Source: an uncultured Nesterenkonia sp.
GTDB taxonomy: Bacteria; Actinomycetota; Actinomycetes; Actinomycetales; Micrococcaceae
Reading direction: 5' to 3'
Assembly (NCBI GenBank): GCA_946222885.1
Contig: CAMIAK010000005.1
Location: forward strand, 141,893-205,892
Length of the DNA stretch: 64,000 bases
Shown in pieces: positions 32,133-40,686 of the stretch. A model generated the notes under the pieces. That model was not told the DNA's origin. It was given only the letters and a program-made list of their open reading frames with translations, and searched no databases. Positions within the stretch are counted from its first letter, which is position 1; each line of letters begins with the position of its first letter. The translations under genes and the position numbers were made by a program.

Positions 32133-32784
32133 CCAGGACCACGGCCCAGGCGCAGAGCACCACTGCTCCGGGGATCACCGAGGGCTCGGCGATGAAGGCC
32201 CCCACCGCCACCAGGGAGACCTGGCCGGGGACGGTGGAGACCAGGCTGGCCACCAGGAAGTCGCGCTGGCCGATGCCGAAGGCCCCGCTGCCGTAGTTCA
32301 CCGGCCAATAGGGGAAGCCCGGCATCAGCCGGAGGGTGCAGACCGCCTGGAAGCCGGCGCCCTCCAGGTGCTCCTCGACCTTGCGCCCGTGCTCGCCGAG
32401 CAGCTTCAGCACCGTCCGGCGTCCCAGGCCGCGGGCCAGCCAATAGGCGCCCCAGCAGCCGGCCAGCACTCCGATCACGGAGAGGACGCTGCCGATCACC
32501 GTGCCGAAGAGCAGTCCTCCGGTGACCGCCATGATGGTCACCGGGATCGGCGTCATCGCGACGGCGGCGTAGAGGGCGATGAACGCGGCGACGCCGACCC
32601 AGCCCAGGCCTTCGATCTGGGACTGGAGCTCTGCTACGGAGGGCAGCCGCACGTTGAAGGCCAGCCACAGCATGACCAGCAGCACGATCACCAGCAGGGT
32701 GTTGCGCAGCAGACCGCCCCAGGGCAGGCTGCCGCGGCGTTCGTCCTCGGGGCGCTCGGCAGGTTCGCGGTTCACCCGTCCCAC
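32068..32784 (-). CDS. TVP38/TMEM64 (VTT-domain) membrane protein
   Basis: 238 residues, about six hydrophobic segments. The VTT/DedA-like domain signature is visible in MTPIPVTIMAVTGGLLFG and RLMPGFPYWPVNYGSGAFGI. Bacterial members of this superfamily are linked to lipid scrambling and membrane homeostasis; the exact role is unknown. ATG 32784 is followed by a charged cytoplasmic tail. Its 3' end overlaps the EamA gene. Confidence 0.85.
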   Translation of the reverse strand: MGRVNREPAERPEDERRGSLPWGGLLRNTLLVIVLLVMLWLAFNVRLPSVAELQSQIEGLGWVGVAAFIALYAAVAMTPIPVTIMAVTGGLLFGTVIGSVLSVIGVLAGCWGAYWLARGLGRRTVLKLLGEHGRKVEEHLEGAGFQAVCTLRLMPGFPYWPVNYGSGAFGIGQRDFLVASLVSTVPGQVSLVAVGAFIAEPSVIPGAVVLCAWAVVLVMTVWAYRAWRGTSSRRLPGS

Positions 32785-32793
32785 CCTAGAGGC

Positions 32794-33693
32794 TCAGACG
32801 TCGAGCTCAGCGGCGATCGCCCGTGCCAGGGTGTCGGCGGCATCTGGGGCCCGGTGCAGGTTCAGCGCCGGCTCGAAGAGCTCAGCCTCCAGCAGCACGG
32901 TGCCGTGCCGGGCGGAGGTCACGATGTCGATGCGCCCGTAGAGCGGCATCGCAGTGCCGGCTGAGGCTGCACAGGCCTCCAACACCTGCTGTCCGAACCG
33001 GATCTCCTGCTCCGCGGCCTCAGCCGGCTGCGGGTTCTCCAGATACTGCCCGCCGAGGAAGCCGCCGCCGCGTTCCAGCAGCGCACCCTTGGAGATCGTG
33101 TGGGTGTGTTCGCCGCCGATGAAGTAGAGCGCCTTCTCCCGGCCCGCGGAGAGCTCGGGGATCTCCGGCTGGACCATCGCAGTGCGGCCCAGTCCCAGGA
33201 TCCGCCGCCCCAGGCTGAGCGCCTGCGGCGAGTCCGCACGCAGCAGCTCGGTGTTCAGCGCCCCGGCCGAGACGCTGGGCTTGAGCACCACCCAGTCACT
33301 CCCGTGGGATTCCAGGGTGCTGACCAGGTCCTCCTTGGTGCGGACCCATGAGGTGGGCACGACGGCGACGCCGCGCGCCTCGAGCTCGGCCAGGTAGAGC
33401 TTGTCCAGGTTCCAGGTCACCAACTCGGGCGGGTTGAGCACCCGGCTGCGCCGGCGGGCGGCGTCGAGCCACTGCCGGAACTCCTGCTCCCGCTCCGAAT
33501 AGTCCCAGGGGGTGCGCAGCACCAGGAGCCCGAACTCCCGGGCGTCGTCCTCGCCGGGCCAGCGGTGCCAGACCACCGGCTCGGCCGGAACGTCCAACCT
33601 GTTCAGCGCCTCGATCAGCGGACCGGTGTCATGGTCGCCGTCGCCTGGGCGGTAGGTGTCGGTGACCACGATGCCGACACGTGCGTGATCCAC
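32794..33693 (-). CDS. ATP-grasp domain protein
   Basis: 299-residue soluble protein resembling RimK/glutathione-synthetase-like or DcsG-type ATP-grasp ligases. Seen: an N-terminal domain with LLVLRTPWDYSERE; the ATP-binding lysines in WNLDKLYLAELEARGV and DWVVLKPSVSAGA; and the late acidic/Asn metal site read as LLEAELFEPALNLH. Substrate unknown. GTG start with SD aaagga. Its stop is 9 nt before the TVP38 gene, suggesting co-transcription. Confidence 0.78.
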   Translation of the reverse strand: MDHARVGIVVTDTYRPGDGDHDTGPLIEALNRLDVPAEPVVWHRWPGEDDAREFGLLVLRTPWDYSEREQEFRQWLDAARRRSRVLNPPELVTWNLDKLYLAELEARGVAVVPTSWVRTKEDLVSTLESHGSDWVVLKPSVSAGALNTELLRADSPQALSLGRRILGLGRTAMVQPEIPELSAGREKALYFIGGEHTHTISKGALLERGGGFLGGQYLENPQPAEAAEQEIRFGQQVLEACAASAGTAMPLYGRIDIVTSARHGTVLLEAELFEPALNLHRAPDAADTLARAIAAELDV

Positions 33694-33738
33694 TGAGGTC
33701 CTTTCGACGGTGGTGTGGTGTCAGGGGATCGGCGCCTG

Positions 33739-35244
33739 TCACATCTGGCCGTTCTCCTGGAAGCTCTCATGCCAGGACAGGGCCTCCCGCAGCAGGTGTG
33801 GGGTGTGCTGCCCGTTGGGGTTCGCAGCCCGTGCGCGGTCGAAGTAGTCCTGCAGGCGGTCCCGGTAGTCCGGGTGGGCGCAGCTGTGGATGATCTTCTT
33901 CGCCCGGGCAGTGGGGGAGAGGCCGCGCAGATCCGCCAGGCCCTGCTCGGTGACCAGGATCTGGGTGTCATGCTCGGTGTGGTCGATATGGCTGGCGAAG
34001 GGCACGATGGAGGAGATCGCGCCGTCCTTGGCGATCGAGGGCGAGACGAAGAAGTTCAGGTAGGCGTTGCGGGCGAAGTCTCCGGAGCCGCCGATCCCGT
34101 TGATGATCGAACTGCCCATCACGTGGGTGGAGTTCACATTGCCGTAGATGTCGGCCTCCACCATCCCGTTGATCGCGATGAGTCCCAGCCGGCGGATGAC
34201 CTCCGGGTGGTTGGAGATCTCCTGGGTGCGCAGCAGGATGCGCCCCTTGTAGCTCTCGATGTTCTCGTTGAAGTCGGCGGCCCGCTCGGCGGACAGCGAG
34301 AAGCTGGTGGCCGAGACGGCGGTGAGCTTCCCGGTGTCGATCAGGTCCAGCATGCCGTCCTGGATGACCTCGGTGTAGGCGGTGAGGCCCTCGAACTCGC
34401 TGTGGGCCAGATTGGCCATCACCGCATTGGCCACATTGCCCACCCCGGACTGCAGCGGGAGCAGGTTCTCGGGCAGGCGGTCGTGGCTGATCTCGTGGCG
34501 CAGGAAGTCCACCACATGGTCGGCCATCGCCTTGGAACTCTCATCGGCGTCCTTGAACGGCAGGTTCCGGTCCGGGGCGTCGGTCTCGACCACGGCGATG
34601 ACCTTCTCCGCGTCCACGCGCAGATAGGGGTCGCCGATCCGCTGCATGGGATCCAGCAGCTGCAGCGGACGCCGCTCGGGAGGCAGCCGGGTGCCGTAGT
34701 AGACGTCATGGAAGCCTTCATAGGCCCGCGGGTGCCACTGGTTGACCTCGATGATCACCTTGTCCGCGATGTCCAGCCAGGTCTTGGAGTTGCCCACCGA
34801 GCTGCTGGGCACCAGCAGGCCGTTGGGCAGGATGGCGGAGACCTCGACGACGGCGACGTCCAGGTTCCCGTAGAAGCCGAACCAGGCCTGCTGGGCGGAG
34901 TGGCTCAGATGGGTGTCGATGTACTCGGTGGAGCCCGAGTTGATCGACTTCCGCAGTGAGGGGTCCGACTGGAAGGGGAGCCGCTTGCGCAGCGCGCCCG
35001 CCTCGGCCAGCACGCCGTCGAGCTCCGGGGCGGTCGAGGCGCCGGTCCACAGCTCGACGCCGAACTTCTCGCCCCGCTGGTGGGCCTCCTTCGCCCGTTC
35101 GGCCAGCGCCCCGGGGACCGCCTTGGGGTAGCCGGCTCCGGTGAAGCCGCTCATGCCGACGCGGTCGCCGTCGCCGATGTGGGTGGCGGCCTCCTCCGCG
35201 GAGGCGATCTTGCTGCGCAGGACGGGACAGGTGATTCTCGACAT
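33739..35244 (-). CDS. acetyl-CoA hydrolase / succinyl-CoA:acetate CoA-transferase family
   Basis: Cat1-type CoA-transferase, 501 residues, the normal family length. N-terminal VGMSGFTGAGYPKAVP, the central NANAL-like region, INGIGGSGDFARNAYL (CoA-binding Gly loop) and the VTEQGLADLRGLSP segment are family motifs. The active-site Glu that forms the glutamyl-CoA thioester is expected just before the INGIGGSGDF loop (for example in NGMVEADIYGN); I did not fix it. Likely interconverts acetyl-CoA and succinyl-CoA with the free acids. ATG 35244 (MSRITCPVLRSKI) is preferred to the longer frame because it has a gaggag SD and matches the family start. Confidence 0.9.
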   Translation of the reverse strand: MSRITCPVLRSKIASAEEAATHIGDGDRVGMSGFTGAGYPKAVPGALAERAKEAHQRGEKFGVELWTGASTAPELDGVLAEAGALRKRLPFQSDPSLRKSINSGSTEYIDTHLSHSAQQAWFGFYGNLDVAVVEVSAILPNGLLVPSSSVGNSKTWLDIADKVIIEVNQWHPRAYEGFHDVYYGTRLPPERRPLQLLDPMQRIGDPYLRVDAEKVIAVVETDAPDRNLPFKDADESSKAMADHVVDFLRHEISHDRLPENLLPLQSGVGNVANAVMANLAHSEFEGLTAYTEVIQDGMLDLIDTGKLTAVSATSFSLSAERAADFNENIESYKGRILLRTQEISNHPEVIRRLGLIAINGMVEADIYGNVNSTHVMGSSIINGIGGSGDFARNAYLNFFVSPSIAKDGAISSIVPFASHIDHTEHDTQILVTEQGLADLRGLSPTARAKKIIHSCAHPDYRDRLQDYFDRARAANPNGQHTPHLLREALSWHESFQENGQM

Positions 35245-35346
35245 CGAGGCTAGGACTCCTCTGTGGGGGATGTGTGGCACAGACTGCATATCAGCGTATG
35301 TGATGGCGGCTTCGCCCAGGCGAAGATGAAGCAGAGGTGTCCCCGG

Positions 35347-38300
35347 TCAGCCGGAGGCCTGTGTCCTCCTCCATTCCTCCCACATCTGCCGCAGGTCCCA
35401 GGCCTGTTCGGCCTGGACCGTCATCCCGCGCTCTCCGGTCCGGCGGGTCCGGCCGCGGATGATCATGAGCTTGGTGCCGAACAGCAGGGGGCCTGCCTGC
35501 TGCTGGGCGTCCTCGAAGAAGGTCGTGTCCACACAGCCGGTGCCGTCGTCGAGGCTGATGAACACGGTCCGGTCCCCGGAGCGCATGGGCGGGGTCTGGG
35601 TGGCGACCCGGGCCCCGGCCACCAGCACCTCCGAACTGTTCCGCAGCCCCAGGAGCTCGGAGGCTCCGGTCACCCCGATCTCGTCGAGCATCGGGCGGTA
35701 GGGGTCGAGCAGATGGCCCTCGATCTCGGAGGAGAGGATCTCCAGCTCGGCTTCGATGCGCTCCTGGGGCGAGGGATCCGGCTCCTCCGCGCTGATGAGC
35801 AGCTGCTCGTCGAAGAGGGCGTTCTGGCCCTCCGCAGGGGTCTCCTGCCTCCGGCGGGGCCGGGCGGTGAGCTGGCGGACGTAGGCGATCAGCCCGCCCC
35901 GGCTGGCCCGCTGCTCATGGCCTGCGGCCAGGCTATCCAGCGCCCCGATCGAGGCCAGGCGCAGCAGCAGGGGCCGGGAGGGCTCAGCCCGTCGCCGCAG
36001 ATCGGTGATGGAGGAATAGGGCTGGCCGGCCAGGATGCGTGTCAGCTCGGCCTCGGTGATGCCTCGGACGTCGCGCAGGGCCAGCCGGATCCCCTTGACC
36101 TCCGGGGAGAGGCGCTCCACCAGATACTCCCGCCCGGAGGCGTTGACGTCCACCTCCAGCAGCGGGATCCCGATGCGGCGGGCCTCCGCCATCAGCAGCC
36201 GGCGCGGGTACATGCCGGGGTCGTGCTCGAAGAGGGCGCAGAGGAACTCCACCGGATAGTGAGTCTTCAGCCAGGCGGACTGGTAGGTGGGCAGGGCGAA
36301 GGCCGCTCCGTGGGCCTTGCAGAATCCGAAGCTGCCGAACCCCTTCAGCGTCTCCCAGATGCGCTCAGCCTCTGCAGGGGTGAAACGTCCGGCGACCGCA
36401 GTCTTCCTCCGGAACTCCTCCTCCACATCCTCCGGGGTGCGTTTGAGCCGGCGCCGGACCTCATCGGCCTCGGCCAGGCTGATCCCCATGCAGTCGGCCA
36501 GGATCCGCAGCACCTGCTCGTGGTAGACGACCACTCCGTAGGAGTCCCTGAGGAAGGGCTCGAACCGCGGATGGAGGAAGTCCACCCGCTGGAAGCCGTG
36601 CTTGCGCTCGGTGAAGGGCCCCACCATGTTCGCCTTCATGGGGCCGGGGCGGAAGAGCGAGATGTCTGCGATCAGGTCGCTGTACTCGGTGGGCTGGAGC
36701 TTCCCGACCAGCTCCCGCTGGCCCGGGGACTCGATCTGGAACATGCCCAGGGTATGGGTGGTGCGGATGGCCTCATAAGTGGCCTCGTCATCGGTGGGCA
36801 GGGCGTCCAGGTCGATCCTGCCGTCCGCACCCACATAGGGGACGTCCGCGGGCAGGCCTCCCTCCTGGGCCGCCTGCGGGCCGTTGACCCGGGCGATCTC
36901 CCCGACGGCGTAGGCCATCGCGGACTGCATCCGCACCCCCAGCACGTCCAGCTTCAGCAGTCCGAGGTCGTCCATGTCGTCCTTGTCGAACTGGGACATC
37001 GGAAGCCCCATGCCCGAGGGCTGGGTGGGGGTCAGCGAGAGCAGGTCGGAGTCGCCCAGGATGACGCCGCAGGAGTGCATGGAGATATGCCGGGGGAGCC
37101 GGTCCAGCCGCTCGGTGAGGTCCACCAGCAGATCCATCTGAGGCTCGGCGTCCACCAGCTCGGCGATCTCCCGCAGCTCCGGCTTGGAGTGCAGGACCTC
37201 GCGGAACTCGGAGGCGCTGAACCGCCAGAGGCTCTCCGCGATCTGGTCGATGCGCTCCTCGCTCATCCCCAGGGCCAGGCCGGCGTCGCGGGCTGCGCCG
37301 CGGACCCGGTAGCGGTTCTGCATGGACAGCAGCGTCACCCGGTGATGCCCGTAGCGTTCGAAGATCGCCTGGTAGATCTCATGGCGGCGGGCGGACTCGA
37401 TGTCCACGTCGATGTCCGGCAGGGTGGTGCGCACATCCCCGAGGAACCGCTCGAACAGCAGGTCGTGCTCCAGCGGGTCCACTGCGGAGATGCCCAGCAG
37501 ATGGTTCACCAGGCTTCCGGCTCCCGAGCCCCGGGCCTGGACCCTGACGCCCCGCTCCCGGATCACCCCGACGACGTCGGCCACGGTGAGGAAATAGGTG
37601 TTGAAGCCGAAGCCATCGATGGTCCGCAGCTCCTGCTGCAGCCGGTCCCGGATCGTGCTGAGCCGGTCCCCGGAGGCCCGAGGGTACCGCTGAGAGATGC
37701 CGGCCTCGCACTGCTGCCGCAGCACCGCCGCCGGATCCCCGGAGATTCCCAGCACGTCCAGCTCCGGCACCTTGGGCTGCTTCCAGCGGAGGTCCTCCTC
37801 CGGGTCCAGCCAGCAGCATTCGGCCAGCCGTTCGGTCTCCTCCAGCAGCGCGACGGCGGCCTCCCGGCGCAGCCCGGCCTGCTCGGCGGTCTCGAAGGCC
37901 AGCCGGTGCATCTGATCGGCAGGCTTCAGCCAGGCCTGGGCGTTGGGCTGGCCCTGGAAGCTGCCCAGCGGCAACAGGTGGGCGGCCGAATCGAGGACGT
38001 CGGCGGTGAGGGCGTCGTCCCGGGAGAGGTAGCGCACCGCATTGGTGAGCACCGCCGGGGTGCCGCTCTGCTCGGCCAGAGCGAGCATCCCGGCGGCATG
38101 CTGCAGGCTGAAGGGGCTTCCGGGACGGGTGTGATGGACCACGATCTCCAGCACCACGCCGCCGGGCAGCCGCTCCCTCCAGTCCTGGAGCAGCGTCGCC
38201 GCCCGGGATCCGTCTCCCTCGAAGACGGCCTGGCCGACGTCGGACCCGGGGCCGAGCATGATCGTGGCCGTGGGGCCCTCCTCGCCCTGCAGGAAGCCGG

Positions 38301-38682
38301 CGGGCCTGCGCCGGTCGATCCATGCCGGGCGGTGGACGCTGCCGTGGGCCTTCCTGCGGGCCCCGCGCTTGGGGGCGTGGGCCGATGAGATCAGCCGGGT
38401 GAGCCCGGCCCAGCCGGCGCCCTGGTTGCGGCCATGGGCGAGCACGGTGATCTCGGACTGTTCCGGACCGTCACGGACCTCGAGCCCGGCCCCGACCACC
38501 GGGCGGATCCCGACTGCCAGGCAGGCACGGATATGGCGGACCGCCCCGTAGAGGCCGTCCCGGTCGGTGATGGCGGCGATCCCCTGCCCGCCGGCTTGGG
38601 CGGCGACGAGGTCCTCCGGCCGGTTGGTGCCGTGATGGGCGGAGAAGGCGCTGGTGACATGGAGGTGGGTGAATCCGGCCAT
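35347..38682 (-). CDS. dnaE2: error-prone DNA polymerase III alpha subunit
   Basis: DnaE2, the translesion replicative-type polymerase of the SOS mutasome, 1111 residues from ATG 38682. Order: PHP domain (1-220), palm/fingers with the catalytic acids in LPDIDVDIE, GFGSFGFCKAHGAAFA, a helix-hairpin-helix region, and an OB fold near the C-terminus (VLVAGARVATQTPPM). The PHP metal site is degraded: the HxHxS motif reads HLHVTS, ITDHDG reads ITDRDG, and the GAE motif reads GAG. It follows a DUF6504 gene by 7 nt and lies downstream of an SOS box. No imuA'/imuB is adjacent. Confidence 0.93.
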   Translation of the reverse strand: MAGFTHLHVTSAFSAHHGTNRPEDLVAAQAGGQGIAAITDRDGLYGAVRHIRACLAVGIRPVVGAGLEVRDGPEQSEITVLAHGRNQGAGWAGLTRLISSAHAPKRGARRKAHGSVHRPAWIDRRRPAGFLQGEEGPTATIMLGPGSDVGQAVFEGDGSRAATLLQDWRERLPGGVVLEIVVHHTRPGSPFSLQHAAGMLALAEQSGTPAVLTNAVRYLSRDDALTADVLDSAAHLLPLGSFQGQPNAQAWLKPADQMHRLAFETAEQAGLRREAAVALLEETERLAECCWLDPEEDLRWKQPKVPELDVLGISGDPAAVLRQQCEAGISQRYPRASGDRLSTIRDRLQQELRTIDGFGFNTYFLTVADVVGVIRERGVRVQARGSGAGSLVNHLLGISAVDPLEHDLLFERFLGDVRTTLPDIDVDIESARRHEIYQAIFERYGHHRVTLLSMQNRYRVRGAARDAGLALGMSEERIDQIAESLWRFSASEFREVLHSKPELREIAELVDAEPQMDLLVDLTERLDRLPRHISMHSCGVILGDSDLLSLTPTQPSGMGLPMSQFDKDDMDDLGLLKLDVLGVRMQSAMAYAVGEIARVNGPQAAQEGGLPADVPYVGADGRIDLDALPTDDEATYEAIRTTHTLGMFQIESPGQRELVGKLQPTEYSDLIADISLFRPGPMKANMVGPFTERKHGFQRVDFLHPRFEPFLRDSYGVVVYHEQVLRILADCMGISLAEADEVRRRLKRTPEDVEEEFRRKTAVAGRFTPAEAERIWETLKGFGSFGFCKAHGAAFALPTYQSAWLKTHYPVEFLCALFEHDPGMYPRRLLMAEARRIGIPLLEVDVNASGREYLVERLSPEVKGIRLALRDVRGITEAELTRILAGQPYSSITDLRRRAEPSRPLLLRLASIGALDSLAAGHEQRASRGGLIAYVRQLTARPRRRQETPAEGQNALFDEQLLISAEEPDPSPQERIEAELEILSSEIEGHLLDPYRPMLDEIGVTGASELLGLRNSSEVLVAGARVATQTPPMRSGDRTVFISLDDGTGCVDTTFFEDAQQQAGPLLFGTKLMIIRGRTRRTGERGMTVQAEQAWDLRQMWEEWRRTQASG

Positions 38683-38689
38683 GGGCGCC

Positions 38690-38989
38690 TCAGTCGTGGA
38701 TCCCGGTGACCGGCCAGTCCATGCCGGGGGAGACGGCCAGGTCGAAGATGAGGATCTGGCCGTCCTCCGCGGTGGCCCGGACCTGCCACATCGGCTGCTC
38801 CAGCAGGTCCGCCGCACCGCCTGCCGGAGCCCGGCCGGCGGTGGTCCACCAGGGGAGGCGGTCGAACCACCGGATGGGGCGGCCGGAGACGATGAAGCGC
38901 CGCCCGGACCAGATCAGGCGCAGCGGAATGCCCTCCTCATCGGTCCAGACGACGGCCCTCTCCTGGGGCACCGCTGCATCTGCGCTCAT
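38690..38989 (-). CDS. DUF6504 family protein of the dnaE2 cassette
   Basis: 99-residue basic/aromatic protein: the N-terminal half matches DUF6504 (VVWTDEEGIPLRLIWSGRRF, then PIRWFDRLPWW), and the C-terminal half is a short beta-rich part. DUF6504 genes commonly lie between imuB and dnaE2 in Micrococcales. Function unknown; co-regulation with dnaE2 suggests a mutasome accessory role. ATG 38989 is chosen; a longer frame reaches the SOS box and is unlikely to be translated. Confidence 0.75.
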   Translation of the reverse strand: MSADAAVPQERAVVWTDEEGIPLRLIWSGRRFIVSGRPIRWFDRLPWWTTAGRAPAGGAADLLEQPMWQVRATAEDGQILIFDLAVSPGMDWPVTGIHD

Positions 38990-39038
38990 TGCTCGCCCTC
39001 CGCTCTGCGCACACCGGGGCCCGGAGGCCACCGTCCAC

Positions 39039-39054
39039 TCGAATACATGTTCGA
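39039..39054. promoter_or_regulatory. LexA SOS box upstream of DUF6504-dnaE2
   Basis: tcgaatacatgttcga is a near-perfect actinobacterial LexA site (TCGAA-N6-TTCGA), about 50 nt before the DUF6504 start. It lies within a second inverted repeat, cactcga (39037-39043) and tcgagtg (39058-39064). Confidence 0.85.
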
Positions 39055-39109
39055 ATATCGAGTGTACGGCCAGCCTCTGACGCGGCCAAGTGACAGCGGC
39101 GGCGCTCAG

Positions 39110-39135
39110 CGATGCACTGGATCAGCGGTGCATCG
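39110..39135 (-). terminator. hairpin downstream of the DEAD-box helicase gene
   Basis: cgatgcac (39110-39117) pairs perfectly with gtgcatcg (39128-39135) around a 10-nt loop, 28 nt after the helicase stop. No U-tract follows, so termination is only possible. Confidence 0.35.
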
Positions 39136-39162
39136 GATCAGCCCAGCGCAGCCTGACCCAGC

Positions 39163-40410
39163 TCAGCGGCGGCGGCGCGGGCGGCGGGGGTTCTGCCCCC
39201 GGCCGCGGCCCTGCGGCTGCTGCTGCGGGGCAGGGGGCTCCACATGCGGGGCGGGCTCGCCGACCAGCTCGGTGACCTCGGAGGAGGTGCTGGTCACCGG
39301 CACCGGTGAGACCTTGATCTCAGCCTTGCGCAGCAGGGCCTGGGTGTCCCGGCGCTGCTCGGGGAGCATCACAGTGACCACGTCGCCGGCGCTTCCGGCG
39401 CGGGCGGTGCGGCCGGAGCGGTGCAGATAGGCCTTGTGCTCGGCCGGCGGGTCCACATGGACCACCAGCTCCACCGAGTCCACGTGGACGCCGCGGGCTG
39501 CGACGTCGGTGGCGACCAGGACGTTGACGTCCCCGCCGCCGAAGGCCGCCAGGTTCCGGTCCCGGGCGTTCTGGGAGAGGTTGCCGTGCAGGTCCACCGC
39601 GGGGATGCCCTGGGTGGTGAGCTGCTTGGCGAGTTTGCGCGCCTGGTGCTTGGTCCGGGTGAACAGGATGCGCCGTCCCTGCCCGGAGGCCAGGGTCTTC
39701 ACCAGAGCCTTCTTCTCCTCCGGATGGGCCTCGAAGACGTGGTGGGTCATGGCGGCCACATGGGAGGTCGCCTCATCCACCGAGTGGAGCAGCTCGTCCT
39801 TCAGGAACTTCCTGACCAGCTTGTCCACGCCGTTGTCCAGGGTGGCGGAGAAGAACAGCCGCTGGCCGCCCTCCGGGGTCTTGGAGAGGATGCGGGTGAC
39901 CCCGGGCAGGAAGCCGAGGTCGGCCATGTGGTCGGCCTCGTCCAGCACGGTGATGCGCACCTGCTCCAGGGTGAGGGCGCCCTGCTGGAGCAGGTCCTCC
40001 AGGCGGCCGGGGCAGGCCACCACGATGTCGACGCCGGCCTTCAGCGCGTCGATCTGGTGCTTGGGGCTGACCCCGCCGAAGATGGTGGTGGTCCGCAGCC
40101 CGTAGGCGGCGGCCAGCGGCTCCATCACGGCGTTGATCTGGGTGGCCAGCTCACGGGTGGGTGCCAGCACCAGGGCGGTGGGGCGGCCGGGCCGGCGGGA
40201 GGCGGCGGCGTCGTCCTCGCCCAGGGCGGCGACCACCGGGATGGAGAAGGCCAGGGTCTTGCCGGAGCCGGTCTTGCCGCGGCCGAGCACGTCGCGCCCG
40301 GTCAGGGTGTCCGGCAGGGTCTGCTGCTGGATGGGGAAGGCCAGGAGCTTGCCGTCGGCGGCCAGGGCCTGCACCAGGGGTGTGGGCACGTTCAGGTCGA
40401 CGAAGGTCAC
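39163..40410 (-). CDS. DEAD-box ATP-dependent RNA helicase
   Basis: RhlE/DeaD-like helicase, 415 residues. Q motif FPIQQQTLPDTL, Walker A GKTGSGKT, Ia PTRELATQI, II VLDEADHM, III FSATLD, and the C-terminal RecA domain with VATDVAARGVHVD and HRSGRTARAG are all intact. The tail is Pro/Gln/Arg-rich (about 30 residues), typical of RNA-binding extensions of cold-shock helicases. GTG start at 40410. The 276-base gap before it (to 40686) shows no gene and may hold a long 5' leader; nothing specific recognised. Confidence 0.93.
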   Translation of the reverse strand: MTFVDLNVPTPLVQALAADGKLLAFPIQQQTLPDTLTGRDVLGRGKTGSGKTLAFSIPVVAALGEDDAAASRRPGRPTALVLAPTRELATQINAVMEPLAAAYGLRTTTIFGGVSPKHQIDALKAGVDIVVACPGRLEDLLQQGALTLEQVRITVLDEADHMADLGFLPGVTRILSKTPEGGQRLFFSATLDNGVDKLVRKFLKDELLHSVDEATSHVAAMTHHVFEAHPEEKKALVKTLASGQGRRILFTRTKHQARKLAKQLTTQGIPAVDLHGNLSQNARDRNLAAFGGGDVNVLVATDVAARGVHVDSVELVVHVDPPAEHKAYLHRSGRTARAGSAGDVVTVMLPEQRRDTQALLRKAEIKVSPVPVTSTSSEVTELVGEPAPHVEPPAPQQQPQGRGRGQNPRRPRRRR

Positions 40411-40686
40411 AGGTGAGTCAGAGATGGCATGAGCCTTTCAGAAGGTGCCGGGCTCACGGCGGCAGAGGATCTGCGCGGACCCGGCAGGGTGGCGAAAGCA
40501 CCGGAGGGTGCACTCGGTCGCCGCGAGAAGATCACTGCTGAAACAGGACGGTCGGAGACGGTCCGTGTGGAATGAGGCGTTCTTACGACGCAGGAACTCC
40601 GCAGAGCAGTTCGGGGAACGGCTCAGCAGAACTCCCAGGTGTCCCAGTCTACGCCATCCTCGGTGCGGATGTGATGACATAGGACT

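Noticed and set aside
35263..38388. Long plus-strand frame antisense to dnaE2
   Set aside because: Composition is low-complexity and the dnaE2 reading frame is unequivocal.
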